A DNA stretch of 64,000 nucleotides from NCBI GenBank assembly GCA_965660625.1, contig CBFIAR010000010.1:1-64000 (forward strand). Direction: 5' to 3'. The stretch's first letter is position 1, and each line of letters opens with the position of its first letter. Positions 9,335 to 15,870 of the stretch are shown here, piece by piece. The translations under genes were made by a program, and so were the position numbers. A model generated the notes under the pieces. It searched no databases. It saw only the letters and a list, made by a program, of their open reading frames with translations, and was not told where the DNA came from. The stretch is from Glaciecola sp965660625. Its GTDB lineage: Bacteria; Pseudomonadota; Gammaproteobacteria; Enterobacterales; Alteromonadaceae.

Positions 9335-10168
9335 ATGTCTACTCAAAATGCACTGTTAACCATCTTAGTCGAGAAAATTAACAACGATACTCTGGTACTG
9401 CCAACTCTCCCTGCTATTGCATTAAAAGTACGCAAGTCAGCTGACGATCCAAATATCAATCTAAACGGGATGGCGGATGTAGTCGGGCAGGATCCATCTC
9501 TAAGCGCGCGAATGATTAAAATTTCTAATAGCGCATATTTGGGACGTTCCGTCAAAGTCACTTCAACAACGCAAGCTGTTACTCGCATCGGTTTAAATCA
9601 AGTTAAGAACATTGCTACTGCGTTAGCGATGGAACAGTTGTTTGTTTCTAAGAATCCAGTTGTGAAAAAGTACATGGCGAAGATGTGGACTGACACCGTC
9701 GATATCGTAGCAAATTCAATGGCGGCTATGCTGACTTATAAAGTAGCAACGGGCAAGAAGAACCTTAATTTAGATACTATTGCGCTGTCAGCTCTGGTGG
9801 CTAATATCGGTGCGCTGTCTGTTTTAACCGAAGCAGAACGTCATGATAGCGTCTTTGCCAATGCTACTTTTCTAGAGGTTGCTATTGAGACCTTATCTGG
9901 TCGCATCGGTGGCAGCATAATGCGTGAATGGCAATTTAACGATGTCTTTATTCAATGTGCAGAGCACTGGAGAGACTTGGAATTCAATGAACCTACCGTT
10001 GGCCCTATTGACTTTGTTCGTATCGGTGCAGCCTTGTCTAATCAAGTGAAAAATGGTGACGAGATGTTAACTTTAGCACAGAAAAAAGGTATTTTTGATG
10101 ACGTTGATGTTTACCAATCGCCTGAGTTTATTGAAATGAGAGACAACGCGAAATCTATATTTGCATAA
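9335..10168 (+). CDS. HDOD-domain signalling protein
   Basis: This 277-residue protein is almost entirely one HDOD domain, a degenerate relative of HD phosphohydrolases thought to act as a signalling adaptor rather than an enzyme. The family is recognised by LPTLPAIALKVRK, DPSLSARMIKISNSAYLG and TTQAVTRIGLNQVKNIA in the first 90 residues. No GGDEF, EAL or kinase domain is attached and no signal peptide is seen. HDOD proteins often affect motility, chemotaxis or stress responses, but nothing adjacent tells which here. Confidence 0.88.
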   Translation: MSTQNALLTILVEKINNDTLVLPTLPAIALKVRKSADDPNINLNGMADVVGQDPSLSARMIKISNSAYLGRSVKVTSTTQAVTRIGLNQVKNIATALAMEQLFVSKNPVVKKYMAKMWTDTVDIVANSMAAMLTYKVATGKKNLNLDTIALSALVANIGALSVLTEAERHDSVFANATFLEVAIETLSGRIGGSIMREWQFNDVFIQCAEHWRDLEFNEPTVGPIDFVRIGAALSNQVKNGDEMLTLAQKKGIFDDVDVYQSPEFIEMRDNAKSIFA

Positions 10169-10230
10169 GACGCCATGTTGAGTCCGATTGGTACTTTATC
10201 AGTGTCGATCTGACTTAATATCACGTAAAA

Positions 10231-10257
10231 ACAAGCCCAGAAATTGCTGGTTTTTTT
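10231..10257 (+). terminator. weak terminator after the HDOD gene
   Basis: A short CCAG/CTGG stem is followed by seven Ts about 80 bases past the stop. Flanking pairs are imperfect, so the call is tentative. Confidence 0.4.
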
Positions 10258-10375
10258 CGGCGCTTTGCCGGTGTTTTGGTCTGTTACTGGATGGCAAGAG
10301 ACTTAACCGTTTTGCCTTATAAATCTCTCGCCATATCAGGATTTGCTGGGAACTATCCTGTTCCGAATAGCTGCT

Positions 10376-10831
10376 CTATAACGAGGCTGTCCTTCTTGCA
10401 AACTTCTTAGCAAATGTTTTTATGTCTCGATTGTTGCAAATAATATTGTCATCTTGAATTTCGTGCTTCTCTAAGGCTGCATCAACGCCAATCATTACCG
10501 CATCTAAACACACTTGTGATTCGAGTGTTTCGTCAGTAACGAATCTGATTTTTCTTGGTGCCTGTGTTTGTTCTTGGCTTATTTGTTGGAATGTTCTTGC
10601 AGCATGAGCCAGAGGCTTGCCGTTGCAGGTTAAAAGCGTTGTAAAACGTTTGATATTTTTGTCGCCTGCTTTTATTAAATCTTGTGCCGCTGATAGCCCT
10701 TGAGTTGCTGCTGTGTAGCAAACTTTAGTTTCGAATGTATCGTCACCTGGACGAAACTGAACATTCGTAGCAGAAACAGAAATACTAAAAGCAATTGTCG
10801 CAATTGTGAGTGATGTTAACAGTGTTTTCAT
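10376..10831 (-). CDS. small secreted protein with duplicated two-cysteine module (DUF3718-like)
   Basis: The 151-residue product has a clear signal peptide (MKTLLTSLTIATIAFSISVSA). The mature part contains two similar modules: one near residues 33-80 (ETKVCYTAATQGLSAAQDLI, then a second Cys in LLTCNG) and one near 103-145 (ESQVCLDAVMIGVDAALEKH, then IICNN). Each therefore has a pair of cysteines about 30 residues apart, suggesting one disulfide per module in the periplasm. I associate this with DUF3718, a family of unknown function in Alteromonadales, from memory only. Palindromes of the form TGTAAT-N3-ATTACA lie in its upstream region. Confidence 0.75.
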   Translation of the reverse strand: MKTLLTSLTIATIAFSISVSATNVQFRPGDDTFETKVCYTAATQGLSAAQDLIKAGDKNIKRFTTLLTCNGKPLAHAARTFQQISQEQTQAPRKIRFVTDETLESQVCLDAVMIGVDAALEKHEIQDDNIICNNRDIKTFAKKFARRTASL

Positions 10832-10914
10832 ATGAGTATCCCAGTAATAATATTGTGCAACAACATTGTTGCCTGATAAATAATACTGATTTAAATAAGC
10901 ATATCTAGTGTTTT

Positions 10915-10929
10915 TGTAATTTTATTACA
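10915..10929. promoter_or_regulatory. palindrome TGTAAT-N3-ATTACA (site A)
   Basis: A perfect 6+6 inverted repeat with a 3-base spacer lies 84 bases upstream of the DUF3718-like start. Together with sites B and C it may be a repressor operator. The regulator is unknown. The 364-base gap 10832-11195 holds no convincing gene. Confidence 0.4.
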
Positions 10930-10965
10930 TTTTATCCAATAAAAAGTCCAGCTTTAACTAATTTA

Positions 10966-10980
10966 TGTAATTAAATTACT
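10966..10980. promoter_or_regulatory. palindrome TGTAAT-N3-ATTACT (site B)
   Basis: A second copy of the site A palindrome with one mismatch, 51 bases (about five helical turns) further from the gene. Confidence 0.35.
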
Positions 10981-11142
10981 ATTTATTAACAGGTTGGTGT
11001 TCCAGTTTACGTTGTTTTTACACTATATACAAAATTATAAACTCGTTTTCAGTGCATGCTGGTATTGGGTTTTTCTTTCTTTTGGGAGGCGTTTTGATGG
11101 GGCTTTGTTACTGTACTGGTTTATGTTCGTTTTTGGATTAAA

Positions 11143-11157
11143 TGTAATAAAATTACA
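11143..11157. promoter_or_regulatory. palindrome TGTAAT-N3-ATTACA (site C)
   Basis: A third, perfect copy of the palindrome, next to the 3' end of rdgC. With flanking bases it is a 17-base inverted match to site A. It could instead be part of the rdgC 3' structure. Confidence 0.35.
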
Positions 11158-11158
11158 T

Positions 11159-11188
11159 TTTGAGGTTGATCGAGTAATCAACCTCAAA
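11159..11188 (-). terminator. hairpin at the rdgC 3' end
   Basis: TGAGGTTGAT pairs perfectly with ATCAACCTCA around a 6-base loop, starting eight bases after the rdgC stop. There is no immediate T-run on the minus strand, so termination efficiency is uncertain. Confidence 0.5.
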
Positions 11189-11195
11189 TGCAGCC

Positions 11196-12092
11196 TTATT
11201 CTGCCTCAACTTCAAATATTTTGCGGAGGGCTTCGGCAAATTCAACAACTTCTCCAGACATAAGCGTAAAATCAGCATCTAACTTAACATTGATTTCGTC
11301 TTTTGGAATATCTTCGTTTTGTTCTTTTACGACATCAGTAAATTTCAAACGCTTTATGGAAAGATCTTCGCCAATAATGCAAGTGAGGCGGTCTTGCCAT
11401 GCAATACTTAATTTTTGTATCAACATGCCTGATTGCAAGTGCGCGAGTATTTCGGGAGCATCCAAATCTTGTGATTTACATCTAATTGTTGCGCCATCTT
11501 CTGATGGTGATTTAAACTCAGCTTCGTCAAGTATTTCAATTTCTTCCGGTGCATCTTGCATCACCCAGGATGTTAACGTTTCCTGTTTGCTACTTTTTGC
11601 AAAGGGAACGACAGGAAGCGAACCAATACATTTTCTAATACAAGCAAGAAAAGCTTCAGCTGCGCCATCAGAACTCGCATCAACAACGACAAGGTTATGC
11701 TCCGGCGAAATAAAACCGTGAGTGACACTGTTTTTTGTGAACGCTTGAGGGAGTAGCCGATGAACAATTTCTTGCTTCAAATCTTGCTGTGATTTCTTTG
11801 GAACGGGTGATCCTGTTTCGGCCTCAATTTGCGCTACTTTTTCAGCGAGTTCGTTATTTATCACTGACGCTGGCAATATGCGCTCTTCTTTCTTGAGAAC
11901 TAACCAGTAACGATTAGCTGTCTTTTGAAACAACATGTCGCTATTTCTAAATGGCGAAGTCCATCCCATGGTTGCGATATCTTGAGAACCGCAGGGACGA
12001 AAAGACATGCTTTCCAACTGCGTTTGAAGCTGATCTTCTGTAAGCGCTAACGTGTTTGTTAGCTGATATAACTTAAGGTTTTTGAACCACAT
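11196..12092 (-). CDS. rdgC: recombination-associated protein RdgC
   Basis: RdgC is a ring-shaped nucleoid-associated DNA-binding protein that limits RecA filament activity. The 298-residue product has the usual family length and the diagnostic N-terminus MWFKNLKLYQLT. The SFRPCGSQDIATMGWTSPF segment and the SVTHGFISPEHNLVVVDASS segment are also present. The C-terminal part (KLDADFTLMSGEVVEFAEAL) matches the family. The gene stands alone; the upstream region carries a set of short direct and inverted repeats. Confidence 0.95.
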   Translation of the reverse strand: MWFKNLKLYQLTNTLALTEDQLQTQLESMSFRPCGSQDIATMGWTSPFRNSDMLFQKTANRYWLVLKKEERILPASVINNELAEKVAQIEAETGSPVPKKSQQDLKQEIVHRLLPQAFTKNSVTHGFISPEHNLVVVDASSDGAAEAFLACIRKCIGSLPVVPFAKSSKQETLTSWVMQDAPEEIEILDEAEFKSPSEDGATIRCKSQDLDAPEILAHLQSGMLIQKLSIAWQDRLTCIIGEDLSIKRLKFTDVVKEQNEDIPKDEINVKLDADFTLMSGEVVEFAEALRKIFEVEAE

Positions 12093-12160
12093 ATTTATTC
12101 TAATAATTATCCATAAAAAAGTGGACGCACTCTACCAATCTGGACGCCGCTGGTCAAAAC

Positions 12161-12230
12161 CAATTTTAATAAGGACACACCTGTTTCAGCATTAACAATT
12201 TTAACAAGGACACACGTGTTTCAGCATTAA
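12161..12230. repeat. two tandem copies of a 35-bp repeat
   Basis: Bases 12161-12195 and 12196-12230 are identical except at two positions. Each begins CAATTTTAA, contains AAGGACACAC and ends CAGCATTAA. The repeat lies in the 437-base gap between rdgC and phoB, which has no gene that I can support. Inverted copies of its core follow. Confidence 0.9.
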
Positions 12231-12232
12231 AG

Positions 12233-12330
12233 AGGTGTGTCCTTATTGATAAATTGCAGCAATAGATGAGGCAAAAAATGCCAACGTTGATAAGGCATGC
12301 ATTTAAACAGTAAATAGGTGTGTCTTTATT
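12233..12330. repeat. inverted copies of the GGACACACCT core
   Basis: AGGTGTGTCCTTATT at 12233-12247 is the exact reverse complement of 12168-12182, and a one-mismatch copy lies at 12316-12330. With the tandem copies this makes two forward and two reverse cores in 170 bases. It looks like a REP-like or miniature mobile-element remnant; no transposase is nearby. Confidence 0.7.
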
Positions 12331-12462
12331 GGAGGGATGAATTTATAGTTGATGTCATAAATAGTAGTATTTGCGCAACTAAACGCTAACAAGTGTTGGC
12401 TGGCTGGGTTTTGTGTACTTACTTTTTAAAATAATTTGTTATTTTTGCTAATTCTTTTAGAT

Positions 12463-12496
12463 ATTTAATAAAAATGTCACAGAATACTTCAATAAT
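12463..12496 (+). promoter_or_regulatory. candidate Pho box and -10 of phoB
   Basis: ATTTAAT-aaaa-ATGTCAC gives two half-sites 11 bases apart. After the second, exactly 10 bases separate it from AATAAT, a possible -10. The first half-site is weak against the CTGTCAT consensus. The layout matches the two better Pho boxes further along the window, and phoB autoregulation is well known. Confidence 0.45.
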
Positions 12497-12529
12497 GGCG
12501 GTCAATTAAATATGTCACGGGTTCAAGCA

Positions 12530-13219
12530 ATGTCTCGCACAATTTTGTTAGTTGAGGACGAAGCCCCTATTAGGGAAATGCTTTCTTTTGTTTTAGAGCA
12601 AGCTGGTTTTAATGTAGTTGAAGCAGAAGACTTCGATGTTGCTTTGGAAAAAGTCAAAGAACCTTACCCTGACCTCATTTTACTCGATTGGATGTTACCG
12701 GGTGGGAGTGGTGTTCAGTTGGCGAAAAAGCTCAAGCAGCACGAATTTACACGAGATATACCGCTGATAATGCTTACAGCTCGAGGTGAAGAGGACGATA
12801 AAATACGAGGTCTTGAAGCAGGTGCTGATGACTACGTCACAAAGCCCTTCTCACCAAAAGAGTTGGTTGCTCGTATAAAAGCAGTAATGCGTCGCGTAAC
12901 GCCGACTTCGAAAGAAGAGCCTATCGAATTTAATGGCTTAATATTGGAGCCTATCTCTCACCGCGTAACTGCCAACGGCGATCCCTTAGATATGGGACCA
13001 ACGGAATTCAAGCTATTACATTTTTTCATGACTCACTCAGAGCGAGTATATAGTCGTGAACTGCTACTCGACAACGTTTGGGGCACTAATGTTTACGTCG
13101 AAGACCGCACGGTTGACGTGCACATTCGCCGCCTGCGTAAGGCGCTATCGCAACATGGCCATGATGCGATGATACAAACCGTCCGTGGCGCAGGATATCG
13201 TTTCTCAAATAAGATTTAA
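12530..13219 (+). CDS. phoB: phosphate regulon response regulator PhoB
   Basis: PhoB activates phosphate-starvation genes by binding Pho boxes. From the second ATG the product is 229 residues, the same length as E. coli PhoB. It starts MSRTILLVEDEAPIREML, has the phospho-acceptor segment LILLDWMLPGGSG and the KPFSPKELVARIKAVMRR signature, and ends with an OmpR-type winged helix (PTEFKLLHFFMTH, then VDVHIRRLRKAL). The ATG at 12512 would add six residues and lies very close to the likely transcription start, so I prefer 12530. phoR follows with no gap. Confidence 0.97.
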   Translation: MSRTILLVEDEAPIREMLSFVLEQAGFNVVEAEDFDVALEKVKEPYPDLILLDWMLPGGSGVQLAKKLKQHEFTRDIPLIMLTARGEEDDKIRGLEAGADDYVTKPFSPKELVARIKAVMRRVTPTSKEEPIEFNGLILEPISHRVTANGDPLDMGPTEFKLLHFFMTHSERVYSRELLLDNVWGTNVYVEDRTVDVHIRRLRKALSQHGHDAMIQTVRGAGYRFSNKI

Positions 13220-14533
13220 ATGTATTACCCACGCTCATGGACAAAAAGTATATTACGGCTATTTATTTACCTGGCCTTAATTGTGCTCTTTGGTGTTTAT
13301 CTTGAAAATGTTACCTTAGTACTACTTGTAGCTGCGGTAACGTTGATTGTTTTTAACTACCTACATTTATATAAATTAACTAAGTGGCTATGGCAAAGCA
13401 GAAAGATGTCACCGCCGTCTGCTTCGGGGCTATGGGAGCACGTGTACGAGGGCGTTTATTATTTGCAGCGCCGCAACCGTAACAAGCGTCGGAATTTAGG
13501 TGAATTAGTTAAGCGCTTCCGCGAAGGTTCTGAAGCTCTCCCTGATGCGGTGGTCGTGGTTGATAATGAAGCCAAAATTGTATGGTGTAACCGGCATGCC
13601 AGAATAGAAATAGGGCTGAAGTGGCCCGACGATTCTGGACGTAGAATCGACAACCTGATTCGTCACCCTAAGTTTATTGAGTATTTTCACTCGGGTGAAT
13701 ATCATTTCCCGATAGAAATCCCCGCGCCCACAAATCCAAGCAAAACATTTGAATACCGCATTATGACATATGGTGAAGACCAGCTATTGCTCATAGTCAG
13801 AGACGTTTCGCGGGTGTCACAACTAGAAGAAATGCGCAAAGACTTCGTAGCAAATGTGTCGCATGAACTGAGAACACCACTCACGGTCATTAATGGCTAT
13901 CTAGAAGTACTCACCGCGGACACTAGTGATGAGAAACCATTTGTGCAAAAAGCGATGAACGAGATGGGGACGCAAACTAAACGCATGCAGGCGCTCATTG
14001 AAGACTTGCTTATTTTGTCCCGTATCGAAGCGTCAGCAGAACGAATATATGAAAATACAATTAATATGACGACGCTTTTGAAGCAAGTGGAAACCGAAGC
14101 GAAAACCCTAAATACTGAAAAGCAACATCACATTTCATTTAAAGTAGACGATGGTTTACGTATTTTTGGGGTTGAAACTGAAATGCGAAGCGCCTGTTCC
14201 AATCTGATCTTCAACGCCATCCACTACACGCCAGCTGGTGGAAATATAAAAGTAGTGTGGAAGAAGCGCGCTGGTGGTGCCTATTTTGGAGTAGTTGATA
14301 ATGGCGATGGCATTGAAGAAAAGCATTTGCGCAGACTAACCGAACGTTTTTATCGAGTAGACAAGGCGCGTTCAAGAAAAACCGGCGGTTCGGGCTTGGG
14401 CTTGTCAATTGTGAAACATGTACTAAATCATCACAACTCGTTTTTAAATATTGAGAGTAAAGTTGGCAAGGGCAGTGAATTTTCATTTATACTACCTCCA
14501 GAACTTATTTATGAAACTAGTCTGGACTCGTGA
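13220..14533 (+). CDS. phoR: phosphate regulon sensor kinase PhoR
   Basis: PhoR phosphorylates PhoB when phosphate is scarce. The 437-residue product has two hydrophobic N-terminal segments (residues 10-52), a PAS region (GSEALPDAVVVVDNEAKIVW onward), the H-box NVSHELRTPLTVINGY with the phosphorylated His near 214, and an ATPase domain with NLIFNAIHYTPAGG and GSGLGLSIVKHVL. As in E. coli there is no large periplasmic sensor domain, which fits sensing through the Pst transporter. Its ATG directly follows the phoB stop, and its stop overlaps the next start. Confidence 0.96.
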   Translation: MYYPRSWTKSILRLFIYLALIVLFGVYLENVTLVLLVAAVTLIVFNYLHLYKLTKWLWQSRKMSPPSASGLWEHVYEGVYYLQRRNRNKRRNLGELVKRFREGSEALPDAVVVVDNEAKIVWCNRHARIEIGLKWPDDSGRRIDNLIRHPKFIEYFHSGEYHFPIEIPAPTNPSKTFEYRIMTYGEDQLLLIVRDVSRVSQLEEMRKDFVANVSHELRTPLTVINGYLEVLTADTSDEKPFVQKAMNEMGTQTKRMQALIEDLLILSRIEASAERIYENTINMTTLLKQVETEAKTLNTEKQHHISFKVDDGLRIFGVETEMRSACSNLIFNAIHYTPAGGNIKVVWKKRAGGAYFGVVDNGDGIEEKHLRRLTERFYRVDKARSRKTGGSGLGLSIVKHVLNHHNSFLNIESKVGKGSEFSFILPPELIYETSLDS

Positions 14534-15666
14534 GCCGCCCAATATCAACTAAAAACATCTGTGGGAAAATCCATAGCAGCCTGAACGACAAGAAACCTTT
14601 ACTGTGTTTATGGCTAGGAGTATTCCTATTGCTGCCAATACAGGTAACTGCCCAGTCTGACAAAGATGAGCCTGTACTTAACCTACCAGTAACTAATCTT
14701 CCTCACCTCGAAACATTTACAAGCAAACAACGCCCTATTGAACTGCCTGAGATCATTCCAAGCAACTTGGAAGAATTAAGCAATGAAGATAGTCTAGCGG
14801 GTGTTTATGGCAGCATATCCTCGGTTGGTTCCGACACCTTAGCAACATTGATTTCATTATGGTCGGAAAGATTTAAAACAGCCTATCCACACGTGAAATT
14901 TCAAATTCAAGCATCAGGTTCGGCAACTGCCCCCCAAGCACTAACTCAAGGTACTGCAACGATTGGCCCAATGTCACGCGCGATGACAGCGAGTGAGATC
15001 AGTCGTTTTACCCAAAAGTACGGCTATCCACCCACTACACTGATTGTTGCAGTTGATGCAATTGCCATTTATGTTGAGAAGAATAACCCCATTGAATCAC
15101 TCACACTACAACAAGTTGATGCACTTTTTTCAGCCACTCGCTTCTGTGGTTTGTCCAAAAAAATAGACACCTGGACTGACATCGGTGTGACTAAGTTTGG
15201 TGAAAATCGAGAAGTGCTGCTATACGGTCGTAATTCCGCATCAGGCACCTACGACTTGTTTAAGAAGCAAGCACTGTGTGAAGGCGACTTCAAAGCCACA
15301 GTCAACGAATTACCGGGTTCTTCATCAGTCGTGCTATCTATTGCATCTTCTGTTGGTGGTCTTGGTTATGCCGCTCTTGGGCGCTTTGATGAAAACGTGA
15401 AGGCTCTCTCTATTAGCACACAAAAGCACGGTAATACTGTATATATCGAGCCAAATACAGAAAATATTACGTCGGGTACGTATCCCTTTTCTCGCTATCT
15501 ATACATCGTGGTAAATAAACCACCCAACGAACCTTTACCGGTTTTAGAGCGCGCTTTTTTAACTTTCATTTTGTCTGAGGAAGGACAAAAAATGGTGAGT
15601 GAAAATGGCTACTATTCGGTAGATACTATGCTTAGGGATAAACAGTTAGCTTCTATCCTGCGTTAA
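14530..15666 (+). CDS. PstS-like phosphate-binding protein
   Basis: This 378-residue exported protein belongs to the phosphate-binding (PBP-like) family. The start is a GTG that overlaps the phoR TGA, giving an N-terminal tail of about 25 residues before the hydrophobic signal CLWLGVFLLLPIQVTAQ. Family features are SVGSDTLATLISLWSERF, then QASGSATAPQALTQGTATIG and GRNSASGTYDLFK, which shape the phosphate pocket. No pstC, pstA, pstB or phoU is in the window. A phoB-phoR-binding-protein order is, as I recall, also found in Shewanella. It may deliver phosphate or serve as a sensor partner. Confidence 0.88.
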   Translation: MSRPISTKNICGKIHSSLNDKKPLLCLWLGVFLLLPIQVTAQSDKDEPVLNLPVTNLPHLETFTSKQRPIELPEIIPSNLEELSNEDSLAGVYGSISSVGSDTLATLISLWSERFKTAYPHVKFQIQASGSATAPQALTQGTATIGPMSRAMTASEISRFTQKYGYPPTTLIVAVDAIAIYVEKNNPIESLTLQQVDALFSATRFCGLSKKIDTWTDIGVTKFGENREVLLYGRNSASGTYDLFKKQALCEGDFKATVNELPGSSSVVLSIASSVGGLGYAALGRFDENVKALSISTQKHGNTVYIEPNTENITSGTYPFSRYLYIVVNKPPNEPLPVLERAFLTFILSEEGQKMVSENGYYSVDTMLRDKQLASILR

Positions 15667-15767
15667 TTCTACCGTGTTTAGCTAAGAGGCTCCTGCTCTT
15701 CATACTAACTAACTAGCTAATAAAAGAGACAATTCAAACTCCTTTCGTCACTCGTTGTGTGAAACTT

Positions 15768-15817
15768 TTGTGACAATCCTGTCATGTAACATAACTGTCA
15801 TTTACATCGAGTAATCT
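15768..15817 (+). promoter_or_regulatory. double Pho box and -10 before the beta-helix lipoprotein gene
   Basis: Two overlapping boxes are present: TTGTGAC-aatc-CTGTCAT (15768-15785) and ATGTAAC-ataa-CTGTCAT (15784-15801). Half-sites are 11 bases apart within each box, and CTGTCAT is an exact consensus match twice. Ten bases after the last half-site comes TAATCT (15812-15817), a plausible -10. This is the classical PhoB-dependent promoter layout, 54 bases before the ATG. Confidence 0.8.
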
Positions 15818-15870
15818 TCTCCCAAAATTTGAAGCAATAAATTCTTACTATTGATGTTTTGGAGAAAAAA

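Noticed and set aside
11188..11721. 177-codon plus-strand frame over rdgC
   Set aside because: Antisense to a full-length RdgC with all family motifs; the serine-rich product is typical of shadow frames.
12161..12330. Repeat group as a small CRISPR array
   Set aside because: The 35-base copies are directly adjacent with no spacers, and no cas gene is in the window.
12352..12361. Isolated TGTCATAAAT as a Pho box
   Set aside because: Only one half-site; no second half 11 bases away and no -10 at the right distance.
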